A DNA stretch of 5,474 nucleotides from Spirochaetia bacterium. GTDB lineage: Bacteria; Spirochaetota; UBA12135. Below, piece by piece: positions 1 to 5,474 of the stretch (position 1 is its first letter; every line of letters starts with the position of its first letter). Location: positions 1-5,474 of the forward strand of contig DNNS01000238.1 of NCBI GenBank assembly GCA_003497555.1. Direction: 5' to 3'. A program made the translations under genes and the position numbers. The notes beneath the pieces are model-generated. The model was not told where the DNA came from. It saw nothing but the letters and a program-made list of their open reading frames with translations, and searched no databases.

Positions 1-1076
1 CTCGATGCGAAAAAATTCATGGCAAGGGATGGACTGAATGGCGTGTGGCCCAACATGCAGCTCCCCGCTTTGAAGGACACTGCCAGCCCAAAGTTCCTTT
101 ATGGGGATATCAGGACGAATCTGATCCTGCGGTTATGGCCCAGAAAATAGACGCAGCAACCGCTTATGGGATAGACGCTTTTATCTTTGACTGGTATTAT
201 TTCAAAGACGGATTGTACCGGGAACGATGCCTGAACGACGGTTTTCTGGAAGCTTATAATTGCGAAGAGATTAAATTTGCGCTGATGTGGGCAAATCACC
301 ATCCGCATCATTCTCATCCCGGTACATATGCGAAACCGCATGAACCGGCCTGGAGCGGAACAACAGATCCTGATACTTTCCGCCGGTGTACGGATTACTG
401 CATAGAGCATTATCTGACCAGACCGAACTATCTGAAAATTGATGGGAAACTTTATTACTCCATATTTTTGCCGGAGCAGATGGCAATAGATGTCGGCGGC
501 GTTGATGTGCTCAGATCATTATTAGATGATTTTCGTGCCCGGGTTAATAAGGCCGGATTGGGGCAACTTTTGATTGACGCGCGTGTGGACGGACTTCCGA
601 AAATCAATGATGGATTTGATAAAGCCAATAAATTTCTTCTGGATGCAGGATTTGATATTACTTCTAACTACGGCTGGGGAGGCCACTATGGCCCGGAATT
701 TCCTGCGCTTGATTATGGCGTGTGGTTTGAACGTAATAAACCCAGAATAAGCGATCTCTGCGATAAAATCAAACTGCCCTTTAACCCGGTTGCCTGCATG
801 GGATGGGATTGCAGCCCGCGGACTGTTCAATCAGATATGTTTGAAAATGTCGGATATCCGTTCGGCACAATAATAGTAAATAACACACCTGAACGTTTTG
901 AAAAAGCGCTGCGCTGGCTTGGTAAACTCACCGAAGAAGGAAAAACCGGAGGAATGATCACTCTGGCATGCTGGAATGAATGGACCGAGGGGTCTTATCT
1001 GGAACCGGACACACAATACGGTTATGGATACCTCAATGCGATAAAAAATGTATTCGGCAAAGCTGAAGAGGATTAA
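1..1076 (+). CDS. WbsX/GH99-like carbohydrate-active protein, 5' partial
   Basis: The reading frame is open from base 3 to the TAA at 1074-1076 and gives 357 visible residues; the true start lies before the window. A GTG at 45 is not the start, because the conserved family motif GKGWTEW (visible residues 7-13) lies upstream of it in the same frame. Further landmarks are APRFEGH and PLWGYQDE, FIFDWYYF (about residue 63, an early barrel strand), KIDGKLYYSIF, NYGWGGHYGPEFPALDYG, CMGWDCSPRT, and near the C-terminus CWNEWTEGSYLEPDTQYGYGYL. These match the Glyco_tran_WbsX family, a (beta/alpha)8 relative of GH99. Both glutamates of NEWTEG (visible residues 326 and 329) sit where GH99 endo-alpha-mannosidases/mannanases have their catalytic pair (family knowledge). 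The family is named after an O-antigen glycosyltransferase, but here I infer a hydrolase is at least as likely. Probably a few tens of N-terminal residues are missing, so presence of a signal peptide cannot be judged. It lies 172 bases upstream of a secreted hydrolase on the same strand. Confidence 0.9.
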   Translation, partial: RCEKIHGKGWTEWRVAQHAAPRFEGHCQPKVPLWGYQDESDPAVMAQKIDAATAYGIDAFIFDWYYFKDGLYRERCLNDGFLEAYNCEEIKFALMWANHHPHHSHPGTYAKPHEPAWSGTTDPDTFRRCTDYCIEHYLTRPNYLKIDGKLYYSIFLPEQMAIDVGGVDVLRSLLDDFRARVNKAGLGQLLIDARVDGLPKINDGFDKANKFLLDAGFDITSNYGWGGHYGPEFPALDYGVWFERNKPRISDLCDKIKLPFNPVACMGWDCSPRTVQSDMFENVGYPFGTIIVNNTPERFEKALRWLGKLTEEGKTGGMITLACWNEWTEGSYLEPDTQYGYGYLNAIKNVFGKAEED

Positions 1077-1077
1077 T

Positions 1078-1082
1078 AAGGA
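1078..1082 (+). promoter_or_regulatory. Shine-Dalgarno for the possible small ORF at 1089
   Basis: AAGGA lies two bases after the WbsX-like stop codon and six bases before ATG 1089. This is good SD spacing and is the main support for translation of the small ORF. The site would permit re-initiation by ribosomes finishing the upstream gene. Confidence 0.4.
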
Positions 1083-1088
1083 ATTACA

Positions 1089-1187
1089 ATGAATATAATG
1101 ATAATGGCTGTATCTAATAAAAATGAATTAATAAAGATTGATGAATCAAACAACCGCATCACAGGAGAGTATTCTATGGCAGAATAA
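1089..1187 (+). CDS. Possible 32-residue small protein or gene remnant
   Basis: ATG 1089 to TAA 1185-1187 encodes 32 residues, beginning MNIMIMAVSNKNELIKID and ending GEYSMAE. It has an AAGGA Shine-Dalgarno at 1078-1082 with six-base spacing. The ATG lies only 12 bases after the upstream stop codon, as in an operon. Codon use is AT-rich but otherwise ordinary. There is no signal peptide, membrane segment or motif that I recognise. It could be a real small protein, a leader peptide for the hydrolase gene, or the surviving 5' end of a decayed gene. The AT-rich spacer and lack of recognisable family keep confidence low. Confidence 0.3.
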   Translation: MNIMIMAVSNKNELIKIDESNNRITGEYSMAE

Positions 1188-1197
1188 TATGTGATTC

Positions 1198-1203
1198 TAT
1201 AAT
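1198..1203 (+). promoter_or_regulatory. Candidate -10 hexamer for the hydrolase gene
   Basis: A perfect TATAAT lies 45 bases before ATG 1249. No good -35 box is found at 16-18 bases upstream (TATGGC at 17), and there is no TGN extension. In a region this AT-rich the hexamer may be fortuitous. If real, the hydrolase could be transcribed separately from the WbsX-like gene, with a leader of about 38 bases. Confidence 0.3.
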
Positions 1204-1232
1204 AAATAAAATGGTATTTTCCGATAAAATAC

Positions 1233-1241
1233 AAAAAGGAG
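1233..1241 (+). promoter_or_regulatory. Ribosome binding site of the hydrolase gene
   Basis: AAAAAGGAG ends seven bases before ATG 1249. This near-consensus Shine-Dalgarno fixes the start codon, and the encoded N-terminus is a plausible signal peptide, which supports the same choice. Confidence 0.8.
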
Positions 1242-1248
1242 TAAGATC

Positions 1249-4200
1249 ATGTCTGCCAAAAGAAATTTTTTCCCGCTAATCGTTGTTTGTTTACTGTCAT
1301 CAGGGTATGTTGCTGCACTTGAACTTAAAAAATGGAATTATGAAAAACTCGATGATATGCAATTATTAATTACAAAGAACAATAAAGCAGCAATGGAGTC
1401 ATCGGCGGATATAAAAACGCCTGACGGTGATAATACTTTAATGATTTCCATTGAAGAAATAAGCGAGGCAGCCCAAAGCAGCGATATCCAGCTACGCTTT
1501 ATTTTTAATGGAGAACTTAAAGCGGGCCATAAATATAGAATATCATTTTTCTCTAAAGCATCAGTTCCTGTGCAGGATATCCGTCTGATGACCCTGCACA
1601 GTGCTGCGGGCGATACAGTATTGCCCGGTTCTTTCATAAAAATGAATATTGGAACGCAGTGGCAAAAAATTGCCATGTCATTTACGGCAAAAGAAAATTT
1701 AAGCGGCAGATTCATCCTTCCAACAATTTTTCTTGCTAATAAATATGGAAAAACCAAACCTGGTTTTTGGTTCGGCCCGGCGGTATTTTCCGATATCACC
1801 GGAGAAGCCGTAATACAAAAAGCCGAAGCAGGGAATAACAAAACGGAGCAGGCTGTTGAAGCAGATATAAAAATCCCCGGCAATATTGTGCTGTGGCCTC
1901 AAAACGAAGAAATAGCGAGTATCGGTATCCGTCCTGATATAAAAACCCCTTCAAATCAGCCAGCTTTAGCGCTGGAAATAAAGAAAATTTATCCAAAATC
2001 AGAGAGTATTCAGCTGTTGTATCTTGATGGCAAATTTAAATTGCAGAAGGGGACCCGGTATGAAGTATCTTTTTATTGCAAAGCTACAGAGACCGGTTGT
2101 TTTGAGGCAGTTATTGCATTAATGGGAAAACCCTTTACCGTTTTTTCCACAAAACCTTCGTATGTTATTTCTGTGTCCAAAGAGTGGCAGCTTATTCGTA
2201 AAACTTTTATTGCTGACACTGACAGCATAGAAACTCTGGCTGCTCCGCGTATGCAATTCGGAGCCTATGGTAAAACAGCCACGGTTTTTCTTGGGCCGAT
2301 TGCGTTTAAAGAAATCCCCCTGCCTTTGCCCTTTAACTTGGGAGATAATAACTGGAGAGTTTTTTTAAATAGTACACCTCCAACACAAATTGATGAAATA
2401 CCCGATGCCTTAACAGGCTCGATCGGCACGGTAAAACCGTTTTTTATTCAAGCAGCTAACGGCAGTATTGATCTGGCGGCTTTAAATAAAAATGAATTTA
2501 AATCACGGGACTGCGCAATACTGTATAAAATGTTTGAAAGCAAAGATTCCGGTACTATGGTAATTGGTGTTGCAGCTGACTGGTGGATGGAACTTTACAT
2601 AAACGGCAAATTATTTTTTAGCACAATGAAAGAAGGTAATGTTTCACATGATTTTATACCGGATGATCATATCATTGAAATGCCGGTTAAAACGGGTAAA
2701 AACATTTTTGCGGCTAAAGTATACAGCGGTTCCGCAGGCTGGCGTTTTATATGCGCGAAACCAGGGCGGGGCATAGATGAAGCGGCTCTCTTGGTGATCA
2801 AGGAAGGGCCGGAATGGAAAGCGCTTGATATGACGAAGGTAACCGTTAAAGCAGGAACCGCACTTGATTTTTCTGATCTGCCGGAAAAACGTGTTCCTGC
2901 CGGTTCTCTCGGACGGCTTATAGTTAATGCTGAAGGGCATCTTGCTTTTGAAAAGGACCCAAACAAAGCGGTAAAATTTTTTGCCCGAAACGCTACGCCC
3001 TGGCGGCTTAGTCTAGACGATGTGCCGAAAGAATCTATTAAAAAATTTGCAGAAGATTATGCCCGGCAGGGCTATAATATGCTCCGAATACAGTGCATTG
3101 ACTTATTTCTGGTAGCCTGTTTCCGCCCCCCTTTTAAAATGACAGCATACGACTCTCCAGGCTGGCTGCCCCAAAACGCGGATGAAATTCAATTCAATAA
3201 AGACGCGGTTGATCGCTTTGATTACCTTATATTTTGTTTAAAACAAAATGGTGTTTACGTGAATCTTAGTGTTATGAACCAGGGGTTTGCAAATAGTGGC
3301 TACAGACCCCCGGTTGAGGGACGGTATGACATCATTTTTAATCCCAAATGGAAACGCCACTGGGAAGTAATTCTTACGTATCTGTTAAATCACTACAATT
3401 CCTATAGCATGATGAAGCTTAAAGATGATCCTGTTATTGCGGTACTCGAGCCTGTAAATGAACAGGATTTCATACTCCATGACGACGTATTCATGAAAAA
3501 ATTTACCCCGCTGTTTAAGGAATTTCTTATATCGAAATATAAATCTGACAAGGAGCTTAATAAAGCCTGGAATGATCCGAATGCCTCACTCAATGCAGTA
3601 TCTGATATTACTGAAGCGCTTTTGAGAAAAGGAGATGCGAAAGCTCATGACGCGGTGTGTGTCCTGATGAAGGCAATGGCTGATATTACTGACTGGTATA
3701 TTAACCTTATACGCGAAAAAGGTTATCCCGGACTTTTAAATCAATGGGACATGATTATACGTACTATGGAGATACCGGTACGCGCAAAAATGTCAGTTAT
3801 AGCGCAGCACAACTACCATAATCACCCAGGGCCGGTAAAGAGTAAAAACCTGGTAATAAAATCAAAAGCCACAACCATCTGGCCGGAAATGGACATGTCA
3901 ATCAGTCATGCAAGTTCACTAAATTCAAGTTATTTCCGGGCAGCTGCATTAATCAGATTTCTGGACCGGCCTTTTATGATGACTGAATATTCCCATAGTG
4001 CTCCCAGCCGCTACCGCCATGAGCGCGGTTTATACTTCGGCGCTTATGCCGCGCTCCAGAATTGGGATTCATTAGCTGCGCACGGCGATATTCCTGCAGT
4101 TGTGATGGAAGTAAATTACGGCCCCTTCTGTGGTTTTGAAAGCGCGCTTGACCCGATATCCAGGGCATCAGAAGTGGTGACTGCGCTTGCCTGGTTTCGC

Positions 4201-5034
4201 GGTGATGTCAGCAAGGCTAAACATACTGTTGAACTGACACTTTCACATGATACGCTTTTTCCAAAGCATATTCTTACCTCAATCGGCGATGATTACGCAA
4301 AAATGGCAATGCTTTCAAAAATCGGTATTACTTATCCGGAGATCAAGGCATGCGGGTCGATCGGAAAACCGGGAAAACCCGACCTCTCGCTGGTGCCGGA
4401 AGAATTTTCTCCGCTTGCGGTTAATCAATGGTTTGCTTCAACGTCTGCTGTTGCCGGCGGAAAATTTCCGGCCTTGCTTGATACACTAAAAAAATCCGGA
4501 TTGCTAACCGTTGATAACAAGACCGATTATGAGAAACAGATCTATCAGAGCGACACTTGCGAAATTGTGCTGGACGGGAAAAACGAAACTATGACTGTAG
4601 TGAGTCCCCGACTGGAAGGCGCTATTATAAAAAAAAACATTCCGGTGCAGATAGACATTGTCCGAATAAAAACATGCAGCAAACCTGCTTCTGTGGTGCT
4701 TGCTTGCCTTGACTCAAACACTTCTCTCGGGAATGCAGTCCATTCCCTGCTTGTTTTTTCCCCAAATGCTTTAAATACCGGGGAAACATTTGAAAATGAA
4801 TCCATGCAACTGATGGTTGAAATCGGCAAGCTGCCGGTTCTGCTGGAAACTGCCAGGCTTGATTTGGAAATAAAAACGTCCCGGTCCGGTAATGCTTCTG
4901 TATATGCACTTCATCTAGATGGTACGCGGATGGTTCGCATCCCGGCAGAGATGACCGGCGGTATTTTGCGCTTGTTTCTTGATACAGCTACACTACCGTA
5001 CGGTGCGGTGTTTTTTGAAATAATTTTGGAATAA
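1249..5034 (+). CDS. Secreted multidomain GH5-like (clan GH-A) glycoside hydrolase
   Basis: 1261 residues, complete. Residues 1-23 form a signal peptide (K4-R5, hydrophobic core, V-A-A cleavage site), so the protein is probably exported. Residues about 25-190 and 205-365 are two related jelly-roll modules of CBM_4_9 type, with LKAGHKYRISFFSKA at 90-104 matching LQKGTRYEVSFYCKA at 265-279, and FWFGPAVF matching VFLGPIAF. Residues about 370-520 form another beta-sandwich with DWWMELYINGK (444-454) and SGSAGWRF. A short beta segment (TALDFSDLPE, GRLIVNAEGHLAFE) leads into a TIM barrel at about 575-985. The probable acid/base is E738 in LEPVNEQD and the probable nucleophile is E913 in PFMMTEYSH, the N-E and late-strand Glu pattern of clan GH-A. 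AYAALQNWD and WFRGDV follow, as in GH5-like proteins of Planctomycetes and Lentisphaerae (recalled resemblance). A C-terminal beta domain (about 1100-1261) contains TVVSPRLEG, NTGETF and VYALHLDGTR. No anchor or sorting signal ends the protein. Substrate unknown; a plant, algal or host polysaccharide is inferred. Confidence 0.9.
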   Translation: MSAKRNFFPLIVVCLLSSGYVAALELKKWNYEKLDDMQLLITKNNKAAMESSADIKTPDGDNTLMISIEEISEAAQSSDIQLRFIFNGELKAGHKYRISFFSKASVPVQDIRLMTLHSAAGDTVLPGSFIKMNIGTQWQKIAMSFTAKENLSGRFILPTIFLANKYGKTKPGFWFGPAVFSDITGEAVIQKAEAGNNKTEQAVEADIKIPGNIVLWPQNEEIASIGIRPDIKTPSNQPALALEIKKIYPKSESIQLLYLDGKFKLQKGTRYEVSFYCKATETGCFEAVIALMGKPFTVFSTKPSYVISVSKEWQLIRKTFIADTDSIETLAAPRMQFGAYGKTATVFLGPIAFKEIPLPLPFNLGDNNWRVFLNSTPPTQIDEIPDALTGSIGTVKPFFIQAANGSIDLAALNKNEFKSRDCAILYKMFESKDSGTMVIGVAADWWMELYINGKLFFSTMKEGNVSHDFIPDDHIIEMPVKTGKNIFAAKVYSGSAGWRFICAKPGRGIDEAALLVIKEGPEWKALDMTKVTVKAGTALDFSDLPEKRVPAGSLGRLIVNAEGHLAFEKDPNKAVKFFARNATPWRLSLDDVPKESIKKFAEDYARQGYNMLRIQCIDLFLVACFRPPFKMTAYDSPGWLPQNADEIQFNKDAVDRFDYLIFCLKQNGVYVNLSVMNQGFANSGYRPPVEGRYDIIFNPKWKRHWEVILTYLLNHYNSYSMMKLKDDPVIAVLEPVNEQDFILHDDVFMKKFTPLFKEFLISKYKSDKELNKAWNDPNASLNAVSDITEALLRKGDAKAHDAVCVLMKAMADITDWYINLIREKGYPGLLNQWDMIIRTMEIPVRAKMSVIAQHNYHNHPGPVKSKNLVIKSKATTIWPEMDMSISHASSLNSSYFRAAALIRFLDRPFMMTEYSHSAPSRYRHERGLYFGAYAALQNWDSLAAHGDIPAVVMEVNYGPFCGFESALDPISRASEVVTALAWFRGDVSKAKHTVELTLSHDTLFPKHILTSIGDDYAKMAMLSKIGITYPEIKACGSIGKPGKPDLSLVPEEFSPLAVNQWFASTSAVAGGKFPALLDTLKKSGLLTVDNKTDYEKQIYQSDTCEIVLDGKNETMTVVSPRLEGAIIKKNIPVQIDIVRIKTCSKPASVVLACLDSNTSLGNAVHSLLVFSPNALNTGETFENESMQLMVEIGKLPVLLETARLDLEIKTSRSGNASVYALHLDGTRMVRIPAEMTGGILRLFLDTATLPYGAVFFEIILE

Positions 5035-5059
5035 TTTAAAAAAACAGCGATGCCCATAC

Positions 5060-5081
5060 ATTCTTGTCTATACTAAAGAAT
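5060..5081 (+). other. Weak hairpin after the hydrolase gene
   Basis: ATTCTT (5060-5065) pairs perfectly with AAGAAT (5076-5081) across a ten-base loop, 25 bases after the stop codon. The stem is AT-rich and is followed by ATTTACAATG rather than a T run, so it is a poor intrinsic terminator. It could be a processing or 3'-protecting structure, or chance. Confidence 0.2.
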
Positions 5082-5141
5082 ATTTACAATGTCCCAGTTT
5101 CTTTGCAGAAAACCGCAGAGCAGCAAACGCACAAGTAAACC

Positions 5142-5155
5142 GCGCCGAGAGGCGC
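5142..5155 (+). other. GC-rich hairpin with GAGA (GNRA) tetraloop
   Basis: GCGCC (5142-5146) and GGCGC (5151-5155) form a perfect five-pair stem closing on GAGA, a GNRA-class tetraloop. A second short stem follows 12 bases later (CACCG 5168-5172 with CGGTG 5179-5183). No T tract follows, so this is not an intrinsic terminator. The pair may be structured RNA at the end of the hydrolase transcript, or part of a decayed GC-rich gene. Confidence 0.35.
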
Positions 5156-5226
5156 TGAGGGTACCGGCACCGGATCCTCGGTGTGGAAGGCGTTAAGGAT
5201 AAAGACGGCAATAAAGGCCTTGAGAC

Positions 5227-5247
5227 TGCATCATGCATGTTGCATCA
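5227..5247. repeat. Three tandem TGCAT heptamers
   Basis: TGCATCA, TGCATGT and TGCATCA follow one another exactly, with TGCAT at the start of each seven-base unit. The first 18 bases also form a dyad with 16 of 18 positions symmetric, centred on CATGCATG. This could be a protein-binding site or a short slippage repeat. Confidence 0.5.
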
Positions 5248-5262
5248 GGAAAAAATGGAGTA

Positions 5263-5270
5263 TTTTTTTT
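5263..5270. repeat. Left T8 flank (possible target-site duplication)
   Basis: Eight consecutive T residues lie immediately outside the left end of the palindrome. They match the eight T residues at 5401-5408 in the same orientation, so they are a direct repeat and not part of the inverted symmetry. AT-rich 8-bp duplications are known for several insertion-sequence families, but a homopolymer is weak evidence. Confidence 0.3.
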
Positions 5271-5273
5271 GTA

Positions 5274-5303
5274 TTGACTCAAATTTTAAATTTTTTATAT
5301 AAA
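5274..5303 (+). promoter_or_regulatory. Promoter-like TTGACT / TATAAA pair
   Basis: TTGACT at 5274-5279 is one base from the -35 consensus. TATAAA at 5298-5303 follows at an 18-base spacing; an overlapping TATATA at 5296 gives 16. Transcription would begin near 5310, just before the internal hairpin. The -10 lies in the centre of a perfect 22-bp A/T palindrome (5288-5309). The high AT content makes chance -10 matches common, but the TTGACT is less expected here. Confidence 0.35.
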
Positions 5304-5326
5304 AAATTTTTGAAACCGCTAATGCA

Positions 5327-5371
5327 CGCGAATAAAAATAGCGTATATTCGCGGTTAAATTTTTTCTTTTT
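5327..5371 (+). terminator. Terminator-like hairpin followed by T tract
   Basis: CGCGAATA (5327-5334) pairs perfectly with TATTCGCG (5346-5353) across an 11-base loop. Six bases later come T6, C and T5 (5360-5371). An alternative stem, AACCGC 5314-5319 with GCGGTT 5351-5356, ends only three bases before the T run. This resembles an intrinsic terminator on the + strand, although the loop is long and the T run is offset. It could end transcripts from the promoter-like site at 5274, or readthrough from the hydrolase gene. Confidence 0.35.
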
Positions 5372-5400
5372 ATATTTAATTTAACAATTTGAGTGGATAC

Positions 5401-5408
5401 TTTTTTTT
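5401..5408. repeat. Right T8 flank (possible target-site duplication)
   Basis: Eight T residues abut the right end of the palindrome (ending GGATAC). They form the direct-repeat partner of 5263-5270. Confidence 0.3.
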
Positions 5409-5410
5409 GG

Positions 5411-5457
5411 TTGCTCAGTAAAATCTGTAAGTGAGTTCCGGATGCTGTACAGAGCAA
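5411..5457 (+). other. Interrupted hairpin in the right flank
   Basis: TTGCT (5411-5415) pairs with AGCAA (5453-5457), and inside it CTGTA (5425-5429) pairs with TACAG (5448-5452). The result is a ten-pair stem with a nine-base bulge on the left side and an 18-base loop that contains the palindrome TCCGGA. It may belong to the leader of a gene beyond the window, or be chance. Confidence 0.2.
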
Positions 5458-5474
5458 TTACCTGTTCATTTATT

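Larger units (their letters stand above)
5271..5400. mobile_element. Putative MITE-like 130-bp imperfect palindrome
   Basis: The left end GTATTGACTCAAATT and the reverse complement of the right end, GTATCCACTCAAATT, agree at 13 of 15 positions. Agreement continues after a one-base gap through TTAAATT and weakens inward until AACCGC (5314-5319) pairs with GCGGTT (5351-5356). The symmetry centre is near 5335. The symmetry stops abruptly at 5271 and 5400, where both sides carry exactly eight T residues (5263-5270 and 5401-5408), as an 8-bp target duplication would look. No transposase is encoded, so any mobility would depend on an enzyme elsewhere. The T runs are low complexity and could match by chance. 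Alternatives are an ERIC-like intergenic palindrome or a long terminator-like hairpin. No second copy is in the window. Confidence 0.4.
5035..5474. other. Gene-free tail with structured repeats
   Basis: No credible protein gene is seen in these 440 bases on either strand; the longest frames run through T-rich or A-rich tracts and have no Shine-Dalgarno. Composition changes sharply: about 61% G+C over 5111-5200 (55 of 90 counted), then extremely AT-rich over 5251-5400. The stretch contains a weak hairpin at 5060-5081, a GNRA-loop hairpin, a heptamer repeat, a 130-bp imperfect palindrome flanked by T runs, and an interrupted hairpin at 5411-5457. No strong intrinsic terminator lies directly after the hydrolase stop codon. 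The next gene must start beyond the window. Confidence 0.7.

Noticed and set aside
45..47. GTG at 45 as the start of the WbsX-like gene
   Set aside because: Conserved family residues (GKGWTEW) precede it in the same open frame, and no Shine-Dalgarno is present; the gene begins outside the window.
1138..1149. TTGAT-GA-ATCAA short palindrome as an operator
   Set aside because: It lies within the small ORF in AT-rich DNA, is only five bases per arm, and has no partner site.
1338..1883. 181-residue minus-strand frame inside the hydrolase gene
   Set aside because: It is antisense to strongly recognisable coding sequence and shows no domain or start signal of its own.
5158..5178. GGTACC and GGATCC sites close together, suggesting a cloning linker
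   Set aside because: Two six-base palindromes within 20 bases of GC-rich DNA can occur naturally, and nothing else in the window looks like vector sequence.
5089..5196. 35-residue Arg/Lys-rich ORF starting ATG 5089
   Set aside because: No Shine-Dalgarno upstream, and the composition follows from the GC-rich island in this frame; no recognisable family.
5181..5384. 67-residue ORF on the + strand across the palindrome
   Set aside because: It ends in low-complexity Phe/Leu/Lys sequence from the A/T tracts and has no convincing ribosome binding site.
5227..5408. CRISPR array or riboswitch
   Set aside because: The heptamers are far too short for CRISPR repeats and have no spacers; no known riboswitch core motif was recognised.
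5245..5457. 70-residue ORF on the - strand across the palindrome
   Set aside because: It spans both T8 flanks and the AT-rich arms, is Lys/Ile/Asn-rich by composition, and has no ribosome binding site of note.

Overview
The window holds the 3' part of one gene and one complete large gene, both on the + strand and both for carbohydrate-active proteins. They are followed by a 440-base tail with no convincing gene but with a lot of local DNA structure. The first gene is a WbsX/GH99-like protein, open at the left edge. The second is a 1261-residue predicted secreted glycoside hydrolase with tandem N-terminal jelly-roll modules. I infer a bacterium of the Planctomycetes-Verrucomicrobia-Lentisphaerae group, most likely Lentisphaerota/Victivallales or Kiritimatiellota. 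The basis is the GH5-like protein architecture, pairing with a WbsX-like protein, a mid-range GC content and AGGAG-type ribosome binding sites. No marker gene is present, so this assignment rests on remembered family resemblance only.

Layout: 1-1076, WbsX-like CDS (5' partial). 1077-1248, a short spacer with a possible 32-codon ORF carrying a good Shine-Dalgarno, a TATAAT hexamer next to short ATTCTAT repeats, and the AAGGAG site of the next gene. 1249-5034, multidomain hydrolase. 5035-5474, no credible protein gene. This tail contains a GC-rich island with a GNRA-loop hairpin, a triple TGCAT heptamer repeat, and a very AT-rich 130-bp imperfect palindrome (5271-5400) with matched ends and eight T residues on each side, which looks like a small non-autonomous transposable element (MITE-like).

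How the genes may work together: the hydrolase is exported, and the WbsX-like protein keeps the Glu-x-x-Glu motif that is catalytic in GH99. I infer a small glycan-degradation locus in which both proteins act on the same complex or mannose-containing polysaccharide. The substrate cannot be read from the sequence. The most unusual items are the MITE-like palindrome, with a promoter-like and a terminator-like signal inside it, and the hydrolase, whose catalytic residues are visible although its exact family is uncertain.
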